A stretch of DNA of 64,000 nt from Microvirga sp. (GCA_031181145.1 JAPSLB010000007.1:1-64000), one strand, 5' to 3'; positions 1-12,031 are shown, counted from the first letter of the stretch. Notes: generated by a model from the sequence alone, not told the origin. Translations and numbers: made by a program.

Positions 1-348
1 GAGTCGATCACCCTCGACCGCGGCGCGGCGCACCTGAAGGACGAGCTGATGCCGAAATATGCCGAACTCATCTACAACGGCTTCTGGTTCTCGCCGGAGC
101 GCGAGATGCTCCAGGCCATGATCGACAGAAGCCAGGAATTCGTCACCGGCGAAGTGAAGCTGAAGCTCTACAAGGGCGGCGTCCATCTCATCGGCCGTGA
201 GAGCCCCTATACGCTCTACGACCAGGACCTGGTGACCTTCGAGGAAGGCGCGGTGGCCTACGACCACCGCGACGCCGCCGGCTTCATCAAGCTCAACGCG
301 CTGCGCCTGCGCACCCTGGCCCAGCGCAAGAAGAAGCTCGGTCTGTAA
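1..348 (+). CDS. argG: Argininosuccinate synthase, C-terminal part (5' truncated by window edge)
   Basis: Open frame from base 1 ([38 protein letters not shown]...), typical ArgG C-terminus. Confidence 0.92.
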   Translation, partial: ESITLDRGAAHLKDELMPKYAELIYNGFWFSPEREMLQAMIDRSQEFVTGEVKLKLYKGGVHLIGRESPYTLYDQDLVTFEEGAVAYDHRDAAGFIKLNALRLRTLAQRKKKLGL

Positions 349-372
349 GAGAAACTCACGCCATTGCGCATC

Positions 373-399
373 ACGGCCGGGCTCGTCCCGGCCGTTTTT
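373..399 (+). terminator. Rho-independent terminator after argG
   Basis: ACGGCCGGG-CTCGT-CCCGGCCGT followed by TTTTT. Confidence 0.8.
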
Positions 400-416
400 C
401 CTTGATGCGCCGGTAA

Positions 417-2270
417 TCAGAGCCGGTCGAGGGAAGGGTCACCTTCGCCGAACCAGTTCTTTTTCAGGAGCGCCTTGGCCTCCTCGGCGGCCGCGGCGTC
501 GCCCCGTGCCTCGGCGGCCCGGAGCAGCCCGGCAGCTGCCCAGCCGTTGTTCGGCGCTCTCTGGATGGCTTCGCGGAAGGCAGCCTGCGCCTCCTCGGGC
601 TTCCCCTGCTGCAGCAGCGCGGCGCCGAGCGACTGGTGCACCGGATAATACCAGAAGGGCGGCTCCATGTAGGGCAGCCGATCCTGGATCCCTGCGGCTT
701 CCGCGAACTGCGCGGCGGCCGTCCCGTGATCGCCCTTGTTCTGGGCGATCCGCGCCTCGATCACCTTCGCCTCGATGGCGAGAACGTCCGGACCCGGAAC
801 GCCGAGATCGGGCAGGGCCATGACCTCCGGCGTGTTCGCCAGGGTCGTGATGGCGGCTGCTTCGACACGCGCCTCGTCCTCCCGTCCGAGCCGCGCCAGG
901 GAAATCCCGCGGGCATAGTGCCATGCGGCGCGCACGAAGGGGAAACCCGCCGCCGGCGCAGGCAGGGCCAGCACCCTCTCCGGCTCCGAGAAGCGCGCAT
1001 GGGCCGTATAGGCCGCCGCGGCGATGGGCTGGGTCCAGGGGACTTCGCGCTGGGTGCGGTCCGAGACGATGCCTCCGAGCCTCTCAGCCGCCGACACGGC
1101 GGTCTTCCCGTCTCCGCCCATCAGGGCCGACGCCATCACGAAATGAACGTTGTGGGCATAGTAGCCTTCCGAATAGAGCAGGCTCGCACCGCCTCTCTTG
1201 AGCAGCGCCTCGTCGGCGGCGGCGGCCTGCACGTTCGCGTCCAGGCTCTCACGCCAGCGGCCGAGGCGATACCAGATGTGGCTCGGCATATGCACCAGGT
1301 GCCCGGCTCCGGGCATCAGGGCCGCAAGGCGCTCTGCATGCGGTGCCGCGCGCTCCGGCCGGTCGGAGGACTCGACGGCGTGGATGTAGAGGTGAATGGC
1401 CCCCGGATGATCGGGCTCCGCCGTGAGGGAACCCACCTGCCGGTCGCCAAGCACGCCCTCGATGAGCTCGATCATGCGAGCGGTCCTGCCCTTCGGGGTT
1501 GTGCCTCCATCGGCCCAGTAATCCCAGGGGCTGAGGTTCATGAGCGCGTCGGCCGTCAGGAGCGCGATGTGCGGATTGTCCGGGAAGCGAGCCTGCACGG
1601 CCTCCATCGCATCCGCATAGGCCTGATCCAGCGACTTGCGATCCGCGTTCGGATCGGGCGAATGCCGGTGCGAGAGCGCGTCGATCAGCGCGGCCTCCAC
1701 CCCGCCGGGAGGAGCAAGGCGCTTGGCCCGTTCGAGCGCCACGAGCGCGCGAGCGTTGGCGGCCGCCTCCATCGGGTAGTTGATATGGGGTCCCAGCACC
1801 CACGCCTCTCCCCAGAGGCACATCGCACAATCCGGGTCGAGATCCTGCGCCGCCCTGAACGCCCGGGCCGCTTCCGCGTGGTTGAAGCCCCATCCCAGGC
1901 GATAGCCCTGGTCGAAATAGGCGCGGGCCTCCTGCGCCGACGGACCGACAGCGGCCCACGTCAACCGCCCCAGGTTGTCGTAGACGGGCGGTCTATCATC
2001 GGCGCGCGGAGCGGCTGCGCCTTTCGGGAGATCGCGGCTGTAGGCCCCGAGCTCGTTGCGCGCCGGCGGATGAGGATGAGCCTGGTGATCGGTCTGCGCC
2101 ACCGTCATCCGCGGGGCCGGAGCATGGCTCAGCCCGTGAAGGAGCTTCACGCGCGGGCTGCTGTGGTCGCCGAGAGGACAGGCGGCGGCGGATGTCGCCA
2201 GAGCAAGGGTGGCGGCGCTCGTCATGAGCAGGACGGATACGGTCGAGCGCTTCGTAAGGCGGGTCGTCAT
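417..2270 (-). CDS. Secreted tetratricopeptide-repeat protein
   Basis: Signal-peptide-like N-terminus, TPR-like helices (EARAYFDQGYRLGWGFNHAEAARAFRAAQDLDPDC; GKPEEAQAAFREAIQRAPNN). Confidence 0.75.
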   Translation of the reverse strand: MTTRLTKRSTVSVLLMTSAATLALATSAAACPLGDHSSPRVKLLHGLSHAPAPRMTVAQTDHQAHPHPPARNELGAYSRDLPKGAAAPRADDRPPVYDNLGRLTWAAVGPSAQEARAYFDQGYRLGWGFNHAEAARAFRAAQDLDPDCAMCLWGEAWVLGPHINYPMEAAANARALVALERAKRLAPPGGVEAALIDALSHRHSPDPNADRKSLDQAYADAMEAVQARFPDNPHIALLTADALMNLSPWDYWADGGTTPKGRTARMIELIEGVLGDRQVGSLTAEPDHPGAIHLYIHAVESSDRPERAAPHAERLAALMPGAGHLVHMPSHIWYRLGRWRESLDANVQAAAADEALLKRGGASLLYSEGYYAHNVHFVMASALMGGDGKTAVSAAERLGGIVSDRTQREVPWTQPIAAAAYTAHARFSEPERVLALPAPAAGFPFVRAAWHYARGISLARLGREDEARVEAAAITTLANTPEVMALPDLGVPGPDVLAIEAKVIEARIAQNKGDHGTAAAQFAEAAGIQDRLPYMEPPFWYYPVHQSLGAALLQQGKPEEAQAAFREAIQRAPNNGWAAAGLLRAAEARGDAAAAEEAKALLKKNWFGEGDPSLDRL

Positions 2271-2635
2271 GAGAAGCCTCCCATTTCAGCGGAGCGGATT
2301 GCAGGCTGAAGGCGGTCCGAGAGCCTGCGGAATCCATCCTGCCGGGTCACGTCGCCTGCCGGTTCGCGCGAGGTCTCGGCTGTCCTCCGGGCGATCGGCT
2401 TCACAGGCGAGACGGATGTTCGCCCCGTTCCTCGCAGGGCCTTCCTGCCGAAGAACATCCTCACCATGATCTCGTCGAGGGCGAGGGTCTGTGACCTTCG
2501 TCACATCCCGTCGACCGCAACACCCGAACAGCCGCTCTCTCGACCGGCGAATGGTGTGACGGATTCGTACTTCCCCTGGGTTTCGAGTGAGCCCGTCCCA
2601 CGCTACCTTGAGCTTGAAGGCGTCCGGAGACATCC

Positions 2636-3739
2636 ATGCCCTGGTCCATTTCCGTCGCGCGCATCGCCGGCACCCAGGTGCGCATCCACATGACCTTCCT
2701 GCTGCTCCTGATCTGGATCGGCGCGGCACAGTGGCGCGCGGGAGGTCAGTCGGCCGCTCTCGAAGGCCTGCTGTTCATCGTGCTGCTCTTCGCCTGCGTG
2801 CTGGCCCACGAATTCGGACACATTCTCGTGGCCAGGCGCTACGGCATCAAGACTCCCGAGGTGACGCTCTGGCCCATCGGCGGCATCGCGAGCCTGGAGC
2901 GCATTCCCGACAATCCCCGCGAGGAGCTGGCGGTCGCGGTCGCAGGCCCCCTGGTGAACGTGGCGATCGCGGCCGCGCTCATCCTTTTTCTCGGCTTGAA
3001 CATCGGCACCGCCGCCACGACGGCACTCGAGAATCCGCAAGCGGGCATCCTGGCGAGGCTTGCGGCCGCCAATGTCTTCCTCGTCGTCTTCAACATGATC
3101 CCGGCCTTCCCCATGGATGGCGGGCGCGTGCTGCGGGCTCTCCTCGCCATGCGCATGAATTATGCCGACGCCACCCGCATAGCGGCGCGGATCGGCCAGG
3201 GCGCGGCCTTCCTGTTCGCCCTCCTCGGCCTCTTCGGCAATCCCATGCTGGTCGTCATCGCCCTCTTCGTCTATCTCGCGGCCTCCGCGGAAGCGCAGGA
3301 CGTGTCGTTCCGGGGGGCGACCCAGGGGCTGCCGGTGCATGCGGGCATGGTGAGTCCCGTCGAGACGCTGAACACCTCGTCGAACCTCGACGATGCCGTC
3401 GACCTGATGCTGCGCACCGCGCAGAAGGAGTTTCCCGTCGTCGACGGAGCAGGCTACCCGCGCGGCCTTCTGACTCGCGACGGCCTGATCGTCGCCCTGC
3501 GGCAGGGCGGGCCCACGACCCCGGTTCTCGACGTGATGGCCCGGGACCTGCCGACAGTCCAGGAATGGCAGCCTTTCGAGGTTGCCATCGCCCTGCTCAA
3601 CAAGGCCAGGGCCCCCGCCGTTCTCGTCCTGAACCGGGACCAGCGGCTCGTGGGGCTCCTGACGCCCGAAAATCTCGGCGAGATGATGATGGTGCGCAGC
3701 ATCCGCCCGGACTGGCGCTTCCGTATGCGCCGACCTTAA
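2636..3739 (+). CDS. Site-2 protease family (M50) metalloprotease with C-terminal CBS domains
   Basis: HEFGH zinc motif, NMIPAFPMDGGRVLRA motif, CBS-like C-terminus; GGAGACATCC-ATG RBS. Confidence 0.88.
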   Translation: MPWSISVARIAGTQVRIHMTFLLLLIWIGAAQWRAGGQSAALEGLLFIVLLFACVLAHEFGHILVARRYGIKTPEVTLWPIGGIASLERIPDNPREELAVAVAGPLVNVAIAAALILFLGLNIGTAATTALENPQAGILARLAAANVFLVVFNMIPAFPMDGGRVLRALLAMRMNYADATRIAARIGQGAAFLFALLGLFGNPMLVVIALFVYLAASAEAQDVSFRGATQGLPVHAGMVSPVETLNTSSNLDDAVDLMLRTAQKEFPVVDGAGYPRGLLTRDGLIVALRQGGPTTPVLDVMARDLPTVQEWQPFEVAIALLNKARAPAVLVLNRDQRLVGLLTPENLGEMMMVRSIRPDWRFRMRRP

Positions 3740-4056
3740 GCGTGGGGGATCCCGCCCCCTTTCCTCCTCACGCCCTACTCTCGTCATCCCCGGACTTGTG
3801 ATGGGAATCCCGCCGGGTCGAGGCGCGGCGCTCTTCCGGTCGGGATGGCTGCAACCCGTGGGGCCCTGACGAAGAGGCGGGACGGCCCCGCTTGACCCCT
3901 CGAAACGGCCCGCCGATCAAAGCTTCGGGAGGCGCCCTATTGCCGCCGCAGAGTAATTATTATATTGCAGCTCATCAGTTTTCCGCCCGGTTTGAGCCAT
4001 GGGCGCGGCAGAGCTCGCCGCGAACCGGGCCGTTTTGCTTTGAAAGACCAACCCTC

Positions 4057-5883
4057 ATGAAGCTGCGCAATATCGCCATCATCGCACACGTCGACCATGG
4101 CAAGACTACCCTCGTTGACAAGCTGCTCCAGCAGTCCGGCGCCTTCCGCGAGAACCAGCGCGTCGAAGAGCGCGCGATGGATTCCAACGATCTCGAGAAG
4201 GAGCGCGGCATCACCATTCTGGCCAAGGCCACCTCGGTGGTCTGGAAGGACACCCGCATCAACATCGTCGACACTCCGGGCCACGCCGATTTCGGCGGCG
4301 AGGTGGAACGCATCCTGAGCATGGTGGATGGCGCCATCGTGCTCGTCGACGCGGCCGAAGGTCCGATGCCGCAGACCAAGTTCGTGGTGTCCAAGGCCCT
4401 CAAGATCGGCCTCAGGCCCATCGTGGCCATCAACAAGATCGACCGTCCCGATGCCCGACATCAGGAAGTGATCAACGAGGTGTTCGACCTTTTCGCGGCG
4501 CTCGACGCCACCGACGAGCAACTCGACTTCCCGATCCTCTACGGATCGGGCCGCAACGGCTGGATGGCGAAGTCCCCGGAGGGTCCGAGCGATCAGGGCC
4601 TGGCCCCGCTCTTCGACCTCGTGCTCGAGCACGTGCCCCCGGCCAAGACCGAGGAAGGCCCGTTCCGCATGCTCGGCACCCTGCTCGAATCCAATCCCTT
4701 CCTGGGCCGCATCGTCACGGGCCGCATCGCGTCCGGCACGGTGAAGCCGAACCAGGCGATCAAGGTCATCGACCGCGAGGGCAAGCTCGTCGAAACCGGG
4801 CGCGTGTCCAAGATCCTGGCTTTCCGCGGCCTGGAGCGCCAGCCGATCGAGCTGGGCGAGGCCGGCGACATCGTCTCCATCGCGGGCTTGGAAAAGGGCT
4901 CGGTGGCCGACACTTTCTGCGCCCCTGAGAACGACATCCCGATCCAGGCGCAGCCCATCGACCCGCCGACCGTGACCATGTCCTTCATCGTCAACGACAG
5001 CCCCTTGGCCGGCACCGAGGGCGACAAGGTGACGAGCCGCATGATCCGCGACCGCCTGTTCAAGGAAGCGGAAGGCAACGTGACCCTCAAGATCGAGGAG
5101 GCGACCGACAAGGACTCGTTCTACGTCTCGGGCCGCGGCGAATTGCAGCTCGCGATCCTGATCGAGACCATGCGCCGCGAAGGTTTCGAGCTCGCCGTAT
5201 CGCGCCCCCGCGTGGTGTTCGAGAAGGACGAGAACGGTCAGCTCCTCGAGCCCATCGAGGAAGTGGTGATCGACGTGGACGAGGAGTTCTCCGGCGTCGT
5301 GGTGCAGAAGATGTCCGAGCGCCGCGCCGAGATGGTCGAGATGCGCCCGTCCGGCGGCAACCGCCAGCGCCTCGTGTTCTACGCTCCGACCCGCGGCCTC
5401 ATCGGCTACCAGAGCGAGCTTCTGACCGATACCCGCGGCACGGCGATCATGAACCGCCTGTTCCATGCCTACGAGCCCTACAAGGGCGAGATCGCCGGCC
5501 GCCGCAACGGCGTGCTGATCTCCAACGATTCGGGCGAGGCGGTGGCCTATGCGCTCTGGAACCTGGAGGATCGCGGCCCGATGATGATCGAGCCCGGCTG
5601 GAAGGTCTATCAGGGCATGATCGTGGGCGAGCACAACCGCGAGAACGACCTCGAGGTGAACGTGCTCAAGGGCAAGAAGCTCACCAACATCCGCACGACC
5701 TCCAAGGACGAGGCGGTGCGGCTGACGCCGCCGATCCGCATGACGCTGGAGAAGTCGCTCGCCTGGATCCAGGACGACGAGCTCGTGGAAGTGACGCCGA
5801 AGTCGATCCGCATCCGCAAGGCGATCCTCGACCCGAACGAGCGCAAGCGCGCCGAGAAGCAGAAGGAAGCGCTGAGCGCCTGA
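4057..5883 (+). CDS. typA: Translational GTPase TypA/BipA
   Basis: [28 protein letters not shown]...; start chosen at 4057 rather than the longer ORF start 3892. Confidence 0.95.
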   Translation: MKLRNIAIIAHVDHGKTTLVDKLLQQSGAFRENQRVEERAMDSNDLEKERGITILAKATSVVWKDTRINIVDTPGHADFGGEVERILSMVDGAIVLVDAAEGPMPQTKFVVSKALKIGLRPIVAINKIDRPDARHQEVINEVFDLFAALDATDEQLDFPILYGSGRNGWMAKSPEGPSDQGLAPLFDLVLEHVPPAKTEEGPFRMLGTLLESNPFLGRIVTGRIASGTVKPNQAIKVIDREGKLVETGRVSKILAFRGLERQPIELGEAGDIVSIAGLEKGSVADTFCAPENDIPIQAQPIDPPTVTMSFIVNDSPLAGTEGDKVTSRMIRDRLFKEAEGNVTLKIEEATDKDSFYVSGRGELQLAILIETMRREGFELAVSRPRVVFEKDENGQLLEPIEEVVIDVDEEFSGVVVQKMSERRAEMVEMRPSGGNRQRLVFYAPTRGLIGYQSELLTDTRGTAIMNRLFHAYEPYKGEIAGRRNGVLISNDSGEAVAYALWNLEDRGPMMIEPGWKVYQGMIVGEHNRENDLEVNVLKGKKLTNIRTTSKDEAVRLTPPIRMTLEKSLAWIQDDELVEVTPKSIRIRKAILDPNERKRAEKQKEALSA

Positions 5884-5906
5884 GGCAGTCTCTCGAGCAC
5901 ATGTTG

Positions 5907-5934
5907 AAAGGCCGCCCAATGGGCGGCCTTTTTT
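5907..5934 (+). terminator. Rho-independent terminator after typA
   Basis: AAAGGCCGCCCAATGGGCGGCCTTTTTT. Confidence 0.85.
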
Positions 5935-5999
5935 CACGTTGCCGTCGCTTCGTCATACACCCGGGCCCCCGGCACAGGGACGGATGACGCAAAGGGAGA

Positions 6000-6164
6000 T
6001 CATCCTTCGGCCTTGTCGCCCTGCCCCTTCTTGGCGCCCTCTCCCATGGGATTGGTGGAATCCTCGCCGGACACGTCGGGATTCTCGCGGCCTTGCGGAG
6101 TCAGGCGCGGGGCGCTGATGTCCTTTTCGGTCGCCTGGTTGGACTTGTCGTCGGTTTGAGCCAT
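6000..6164 (-). CDS. Small hydrophilic, likely disordered protein (1 of 4)
   Basis: MAQTDDKSNQATEKDISAPRLTPQGRENPDVSGEDSTNPMGEGAKKGQGDKAEG; AGAGGAAC RBS upstream of ATG 6164 (alternative start 6188). Confidence 0.6.
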   Translation of the reverse strand: MAQTDDKSNQATEKDISAPRLTPQGRENPDVSGEDSTNPMGEGAKKGQGDKAEG

Positions 6165-6187
6165 CGCTGCTTGTTCCTCTGCTTGCA

Positions 6188-6508
6188 TCAGGTCGGGCCG
6201 CCGGAGCCGCTCGTCGGCCCGGAGCCGGTTTCGGATCCCGCATCGCCTTCGTTGCCGAGAGAGCGCGAGCCGCTGGGATCCGTCAGGCCGCTGGCGCGCC
6301 CGCCGGCATCGGTGCCGCTGGACGGGCTGCCCTTTGGACCGCCTGGAATGGTGCCGGAGCCGGTGCCCGTGGCGTTGGCCTCATCGGCCGACCCGCCCAA
6401 ATCGAAGCCGGGCCGGTCCTGGGACTCGGGCCGTGGATCGCGGGCCGCTTCTTCCGGATCGGGCCGCTCGGAGGGGACACGCGGTCCGGAATTCGGGTTC
6501 TGCGTCAT
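6188..6508 (-). CDS. Small Gly/Ser/Pro/Asp-rich, likely disordered protein (2 of 4)
   Basis: MTQNPNSGPRVPSERPDPEEAARD...; GAGGG before ATG 6508 (alternative start 6523). Confidence 0.55.
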   Translation of the reverse strand: MTQNPNSGPRVPSERPDPEEAARDPRPESQDRPGFDLGGSADEANATGTGSGTIPGGPKGSPSSGTDAGGRASGLTDPSGSRSLGNEGDAGSETGSGPTSGSGGPT

Positions 6509-6519
6509 GATGGGATCCC

Positions 6520-6750
6520 TCATGAACTGGTGGAGTCGGTCGCGTCGCTGTCGCCCACATCCGGCAGGGCTCCCGTGCCGGGAGTCGATTCGGGATTCGT
6601 CAGCGACGGCTTGCCGTGCGGGCCGGCCGCGGGCGGAGCGCCGGGCTTGTCCTCGGACGAGCCCCCGTGGCCGGGATTCGGGTCCGTCCGCTCGGGATCG
6701 CCGTGCTTCTTCGTATCTTCGGTGTGATTGCCGTAGCCTGCATTGCCCAT
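6520..6750 (-). CDS. Small hydrophilic, likely disordered protein (3 of 4)
   Basis: MGNAGYGNHTEDTKKHGDPERTDPNPGHGG...; GGAGAG RBS; end overlaps the alternative start of the next ORF. Confidence 0.55.
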   Translation of the reverse strand: MGNAGYGNHTEDTKKHGDPERTDPNPGHGGSSEDKPGAPPAAGPHGKPSLTNPESTPGTGALPDVGDSDATDSTSS

Positions 6751-6762
6751 GTCGCTCTCCTG

Positions 6763-7119
6763 TCAGCCCTGATCCTTGCCGTTGACGGCTGTCGCACGCT
6801 CGATGGCCTGGGCTGTCGCGTCCTTGTCCTGCGGCGAGAGCGTCGCATCGCTCAGATGCTTCGTGGTCTCCGGGGTCTCGGCGGCGGTGAGCTCGTCATG
6901 GCCGTCCATGCCTGCCCGGCTCGTCTGGCCTGTCTGGCCCTGCCGGTAATTGTAGGCCTCGCCGCCCGGCTCGCTCCAGACGCGGCGGAGGGTGGCATTG
7001 CCTTCCGGCCCGCCCTCCCGGTTCGGATCGATGGGGCTGTCGATGCCGCCGCGCTGCTCGTTGCGGATCTGGTCCGCGTCCTGGTCTTGCAGTGAATGAG
7101 GCGCCTTGCGCTCCGCCAT
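6763..7119 (-). CDS. Small hydrophilic protein (4 of 4)
   Basis: MAERKAPHSLQDQDADQIRNEQRGGIDSPIDPNREGGPEGNATLRR...; GGAG RBS before ATG 7119. Confidence 0.6.
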   Translation of the reverse strand: MAERKAPHSLQDQDADQIRNEQRGGIDSPIDPNREGGPEGNATLRRVWSEPGGEAYNYRQGQTGQTSRAGMDGHDELTAAETPETTKHLSDATLSPQDKDATAQAIERATAVNGKDQG

Positions 7120-7225
7120 GATGAACTCCATCGGATTGGCTTGGAAACATGCGTGAATTCATGTGCTTCCAGGAGAACCCGACGGGCTGAGGGAAGTTCT
7201 TGCCAAGCTTGAACGGCGGCCAAAC

Positions 7226-7252
7226 AAAAAGGGCGGCTTTTGAGCCGCCCTT
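7226..7252 (-). terminator. Rho-independent terminator after cysK
   Basis: Minus strand AAGGGCGGCTCAAAAGCCGCCCTTTTTG. Confidence 0.8.
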
Positions 7253-7276
7253 CCTCAGGTCCGAGCTGATGAAATT

Positions 7277-8257
<981 letters not shown>

Positions 8258-8331
8258 AAAAATCCTCCATGAGAACGGGAGGATGCTAGTCTTTCTCGCA
8301 GTGAGTGTCGATAATTGCCTTAATTCACAAG

Positions 8332-8781
8332 CTATATCGTAAAATCTACCGGCATGGTCGGCTCGCCGACGGCTTCGGCCTGAGCCCGGTTGCACAGGTC
8401 CTCCACCGTGACCTTGTCGAGTTCGGCCAGAAAGGCTTCCGTCCCTTTCGCGACGAGGGGGGCCACCACCGCTTCCGCAAGCCGCGATTCCGGAACCGGC
8501 GAATTGCCCTCGTCCTCCTGTGCCGCCATGGCGATCCGGACGACATCGCCCGCGGTGATGCGCCGCCGCTCGCGGGCAAGCTCGTACCCGCCGCGCGGAC
8601 CGCGCACCCCTTTCAGGATCCCCTGCCTGACCAGGGCCTGCAGCACCGGCTCCAGATAGCGCGGCGGCAGATTGTGCCGGGCGGCGAGCGCCTTCGCCGA
8701 GACCGGCATGGGACGGGCATGGAGCGCGATGTCGGTGACGGCTGCGATCGCGAGCAGGGAACGGCGAGAAAGGAAATTCAT
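8332..8781 (-). CDS. Rrf2 family transcriptional regulator
   Basis: [45 protein letters not shown]. Confidence 0.88.
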   Translation of the reverse strand: MNFLSRRSLLAIAAVTDIALHARPMPVSAKALAARHNLPPRYLEPVLQALVRQGILKGVRGPRGGYELARERRRITAGDVVRIAMAAQEDEGNSPVPESRLAEAVVAPLVAKGTEAFLAELDKVTVEDLCNRAQAEAVGEPTMPVDFTI

Positions 8782-8791
8782 CGCGTGCCTT

Positions 8792-9247
8792 TCAGTTCAA
8801 GCCCGTCGATCCGAACCCGCCCGCGGCCCGCACCGTGGGTTCGACGGCGACGACCTCCACCACCTCCGCCATGGTGACCGGCGCGACGATCATCTGCGCG
8901 ATGCGCATGCCGCGCGTGACGGTGAAGGGCTCGGCGCCCAGGTTGACGAGCAGCACCTGCACCTCGCCGCGATAATCCGCGTCGATGGTGCCCGGCGCGT
9001 TGAGGACCGTCACGCCGTGCTTGAAGGCCAGACCGGAACGTGGGCGCACCTGTGCCTCGAACCCCTGCTCCAGCTGGATGACGAGGCCCGTGGGGACGAG
9101 TTTGCGCTCCATGGGCGCAAGCTCCACCGGCGCGTCGGCCGGATTGGCGGCAATCAGGTCCATGCCCGCAGCACCCGCCGTTTCATAGCGCGGCAGGGGC
9201 AGGTCCGCGCCGTGGGCCAAGCGCTGAACACGCAGCACATGCGTCAT
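8792..9247 (-). CDS. dut: dUTP diphosphatase
   Basis: [29 protein letters not shown] and C-terminal FGSTG motif V. Confidence 0.95.
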   Translation of the reverse strand: MTHVLRVQRLAHGADLPLPRYETAGAAGMDLIAANPADAPVELAPMERKLVPTGLVIQLEQGFEAQVRPRSGLAFKHGVTVLNAPGTIDADYRGEVQVLLVNLGAEPFTVTRGMRIAQMIVAPVTMAEVVEVVAVEPTVRAAGGFGSTGLN

Positions 9248-10458
9248 GGCTTCATGCCTCCGATCATCGCGGCCACATGCGCGATGAGCCTCTCGGCGAC
9301 CTCCGTCTTCGAGAGCGTCGGCCAGGTCTCGACGCCGGACCGGGTCACGAGATGCACCGTGTTGCTCTCGCCGCCCATGACGCCGGTGCCGGGCGACACG
9401 TCGTTGGCCAGGATGAGATCGCAGCCCTTCTTCGCGAGTTTCTGCCGGGCGTGCTCGATCACGTTCTCCGTCTCGGCCGCGAAGCCAACCATGAGTGCGG
9501 GGCGGTTCTGCGGGAGATGCGAAACGGTCGCGAGAATGTCGGGGTTCTCGGTGAGGGACAGATTCGGCAAGGCGCCGTCCTTCTTCTTGATCTTCTGAGC
9601 GCCCGCATTGGCCACGCGCCAATCGGCGACCGCGGCCGCGAAGATGCCGATATCGGCGGGCAGAGCCTTCTCGACCGCTTCCAGCATCTCGCGCGCGCTC
9701 TCCACATGCACGGTGGTGACGCCTCGCGGATCGGGCAGATCGACGGGGCCGGAAATCAGCGTGACGCGCGCACCCGCCTCGCTCGCTGCTTTCGCGATCG
9801 CATGGCCCTGCCTGCCCGACGAACGATTGGCGATGTAGCGCACGGGATCGATGGGCTCATGCGTCGGACCCGAGGTCACGATCACGTGCTTTCCCGTAAG
9901 CGGCCCCGAGGGAGCCAGCAAACGCTCCACGGCGGCGGCGATCTCCAGCGGCTCGGCCATGCGGCCGGGACCTGCCTCGGCCTCCGCCATCGCGCCCTCG
10001 TTCGGCCCGACCACATGAACGCCGTCGGCCTGCAGGACCTTCAGATTGCGCTGCGTGGCCGGGTGCAGCCACATGCGCACGTTCATGGCGGGGGCCATCA
10101 GAACGGGCAGCGTAGTGGCGAGCAGCACCGTGGAGGCGAGGTCGTCGGCATGACCACCGGCCATCTTCGCCATGAGATTGGCGGTGGCGGGCGCGATCAC
10201 CACCAGATCCGCATCGCGCGCCAGCCTGATGTGGCCGATATCGGCCTCGTCCTCTCGGTCGAAGAGATCCGTATGCGTGCGCTGTCCCGTGAGGGCGGAG
10301 GCCGCCAGCGGCGTGATGAAGTGTTGCGCCCCATGGGTGAGAACGCAGCGCACCGATGCGCCTCGCTCGCGCAGGCGCCTGATCAGATCGAGGGACTTGT
10401 AGGCCGCGATCCCACCCCCGATGACGAGGAGAACGCGTTGGCCGGAAAGCGCCGTCAT
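9244..10458 (-). CDS. coaBC: Bifunctional phosphopantothenoylcysteine decarboxylase / phosphopantothenate-cysteine ligase
   Basis: [64 protein letters not shown]. Confidence 0.94.
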   Translation of the reverse strand: MTALSGQRVLLVIGGGIAAYKSLDLIRRLRERGASVRCVLTHGAQHFITPLAASALTGQRTHTDLFDREDEADIGHIRLARDADLVVIAPATANLMAKMAGGHADDLASTVLLATTLPVLMAPAMNVRMWLHPATQRNLKVLQADGVHVVGPNEGAMAEAEAGPGRMAEPLEIAAAVERLLAPSGPLTGKHVIVTSGPTHEPIDPVRYIANRSSGRQGHAIAKAASEAGARVTLISGPVDLPDPRGVTTVHVESAREMLEAVEKALPADIGIFAAAVADWRVANAGAQKIKKKDGALPNLSLTENPDILATVSHLPQNRPALMVGFAAETENVIEHARQKLAKKGCDLILANDVSPGTGVMGGESNTVHLVTRSGVETWPTLSKTEVAERLIAHVAAMIGGMKP

Positions 10459-12029
10459 GCGAAACCTCTCAGCAGCATGATCATCAGCGAGACGGCGACG
10501 ATCCACAAGGCCGCCACGCCCCAGCGGTTGCCGCGCGCTTCCGCGCGCCCAATGGCCGCGACGCTCTCCTGATTGAGAGAGACGCCCCGGGCGGTCACCT
10601 CCTCCATCTGATTGAGAACGCGCTCGGCCCGAAGGGCCAGTTCCGGCAGATCGCCGATGACTCCCGCGAGCGTCCACAGGCCTCGGCCTGCCTGCTCCAC
10701 GCGGCCCAGAGGCCCGAGATTGCGCTCGATCCAGTCGCGCACCACCGGCTCCGATGTGGTCCACATGTCGAGTTTCGGGTCGAGAGTGCGCGCGACTCCT
10801 TCCACCACGACCATGGTCTTCTGCAGCATCACGAGCTCGGTGCGCGTCGCCATGTCGAACAGCGCCGTGATCTCGAAGAGCAGCGTCAGGAGCTTCGCCA
10901 TCGAGATCTCGTCCGCGCGCCGGTCGTGAATCGGCTCGCCGATGGCGCGGATTGCCTGGGCGAAATCTTCGACCGAATGGTGCGGCGGCACATAGCCCGC
11001 CTCGAAATGTACCTGCGCCACGCGCAGGTAATCGCGGCGGATGAAGCCGAGGAGGATCTCGGCCAGGAAGCGCCGCTCCTTGATGCCGAGACGGCCCATG
11101 ATGCCGAAATCGACGGCGACGAGGCGCCCTTCCGCATCCACGAACAGATTGCCGGGGTGCATGTCCGCATGGAAATAGCCGTCGCGTATGGCATGGCGCA
11201 GGAAGGACTGGATTACCGTGCGCGCGAGCGCCTCGCGGTCGAAGCCCGCGCGCTCGATGCCCTCGATGTCGTTGAGGCGGATGCCGTCGATCCAGGTGGT
11301 GGTGAGCACGTCGCGGGCCGTCAGATCCCATTCCGGCTTCGGCACGCGGAAATCCGGATCGTCCTTGGTGTTCTCGGCAAGCTCGGAGACGGCGGCGGCT
11401 TCGAGCCGCAGATCCATCTCGACGGAAACCGAGCGGGCGAGCGTCTCCACCACTTCCATGGGTTTCAGGCGCCGCGCATCGGGCACCATGCGCTCGAAGA
11501 GGCGGGCTGCCGCGCGCATAGCCTGAAGGTCGCGGGCGAAGCCTTCGCGCACGCCGGGGCGCACCACCTTCACGGCGACCGTCTCTTCACCGTCCGGCGT
11601 GCGGATGCGCGCCTTGTGCACCTGTGCGATGGAGGCCGCCGCCAGGGGCTCGCTGAACTCGAGGAAGAGAGCGTCAATGGGCCGCCCGAGCGCGGCTTCG
11701 ATCACGGCAACGGCCTGAGCGCGCGGGAACGGAGGCATCCTGTCCTGCAGGCGCTCGAGGTCGCGCGCCGCCGCCACGCCGACGATATCGGGACGTGTCG
11801 CGAGGAACTGGCCGAACTTCACATAAGAAGGGCCGAGCCGTGTGAGCGCCTTGGAAAGGCGCGCCCCGCCATCCTCCGCCTGCGGACGCTCGATGAGGCG
11901 CGCCAGCCTCAAGGCAAGACGCGCGGTTGGCGGCAGGGGGCTCGGATCGAACAGGCCGAGAGCGCCTTCGCGGGCGAGAACGAAGCCGGCGCGCAGATTC
12001 CGCGCGAGATGAACGATGCTGCCGATCAC
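10455..12029 (-). CDS. ubiB: ABC1/UbiB family ubiquinone biosynthesis protein
   Basis: LGPSYVKFGQFLATRPD; AAASIAQVHKA; ADMHPGNLFVDAEGRLVAVDFGIMG. Confidence 0.94.
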   Translation of the reverse strand: MIGSIVHLARNLRAGFVLAREGALGLFDPSPLPPTARLALRLARLIERPQAEDGGARLSKALTRLGPSYVKFGQFLATRPDIVGVAAARDLERLQDRMPPFPRAQAVAVIEAALGRPIDALFLEFSEPLAAASIAQVHKARIRTPDGEETVAVKVVRPGVREGFARDLQAMRAAARLFERMVPDARRLKPMEVVETLARSVSVEMDLRLEAAAVSELAENTKDDPDFRVPKPEWDLTARDVLTTTWIDGIRLNDIEGIERAGFDREALARTVIQSFLRHAIRDGYFHADMHPGNLFVDAEGRLVAVDFGIMGRLGIKERRFLAEILLGFIRRDYLRVAQVHFEAGYVPPHHSVEDFAQAIRAIGEPIHDRRADEISMAKLLTLLFEITALFDMATRTELVMLQKTMVVVEGVARTLDPKLDMWTTSEPVVRDWIERNLGPLGRVEQAGRGLWTLAGVIGDLPELALRAERVLNQMEEVTARGVSLNQESVAAIGRAEARGNRWGVAALWIVAVSLMIMLLRGFA

Positions 12030-12031
12030 GC

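Noticed and set aside
636-2309. 557-aa plus-strand ORF
   Set aside because: Antisense of the TPR protein gene; Arg/Gly/His-rich, no RBS or family signal.
3750-3860. Intergenic GC-rich sequence resembling the REP-like units
   Set aside because: Shares only CGTCATCCCCGG-type fragments; no clear palindrome pair matching 20871 or 60209.
3937-5937. 666-aa minus-strand ORF
   Set aside because: Antisense of typA; no recognisable motifs.
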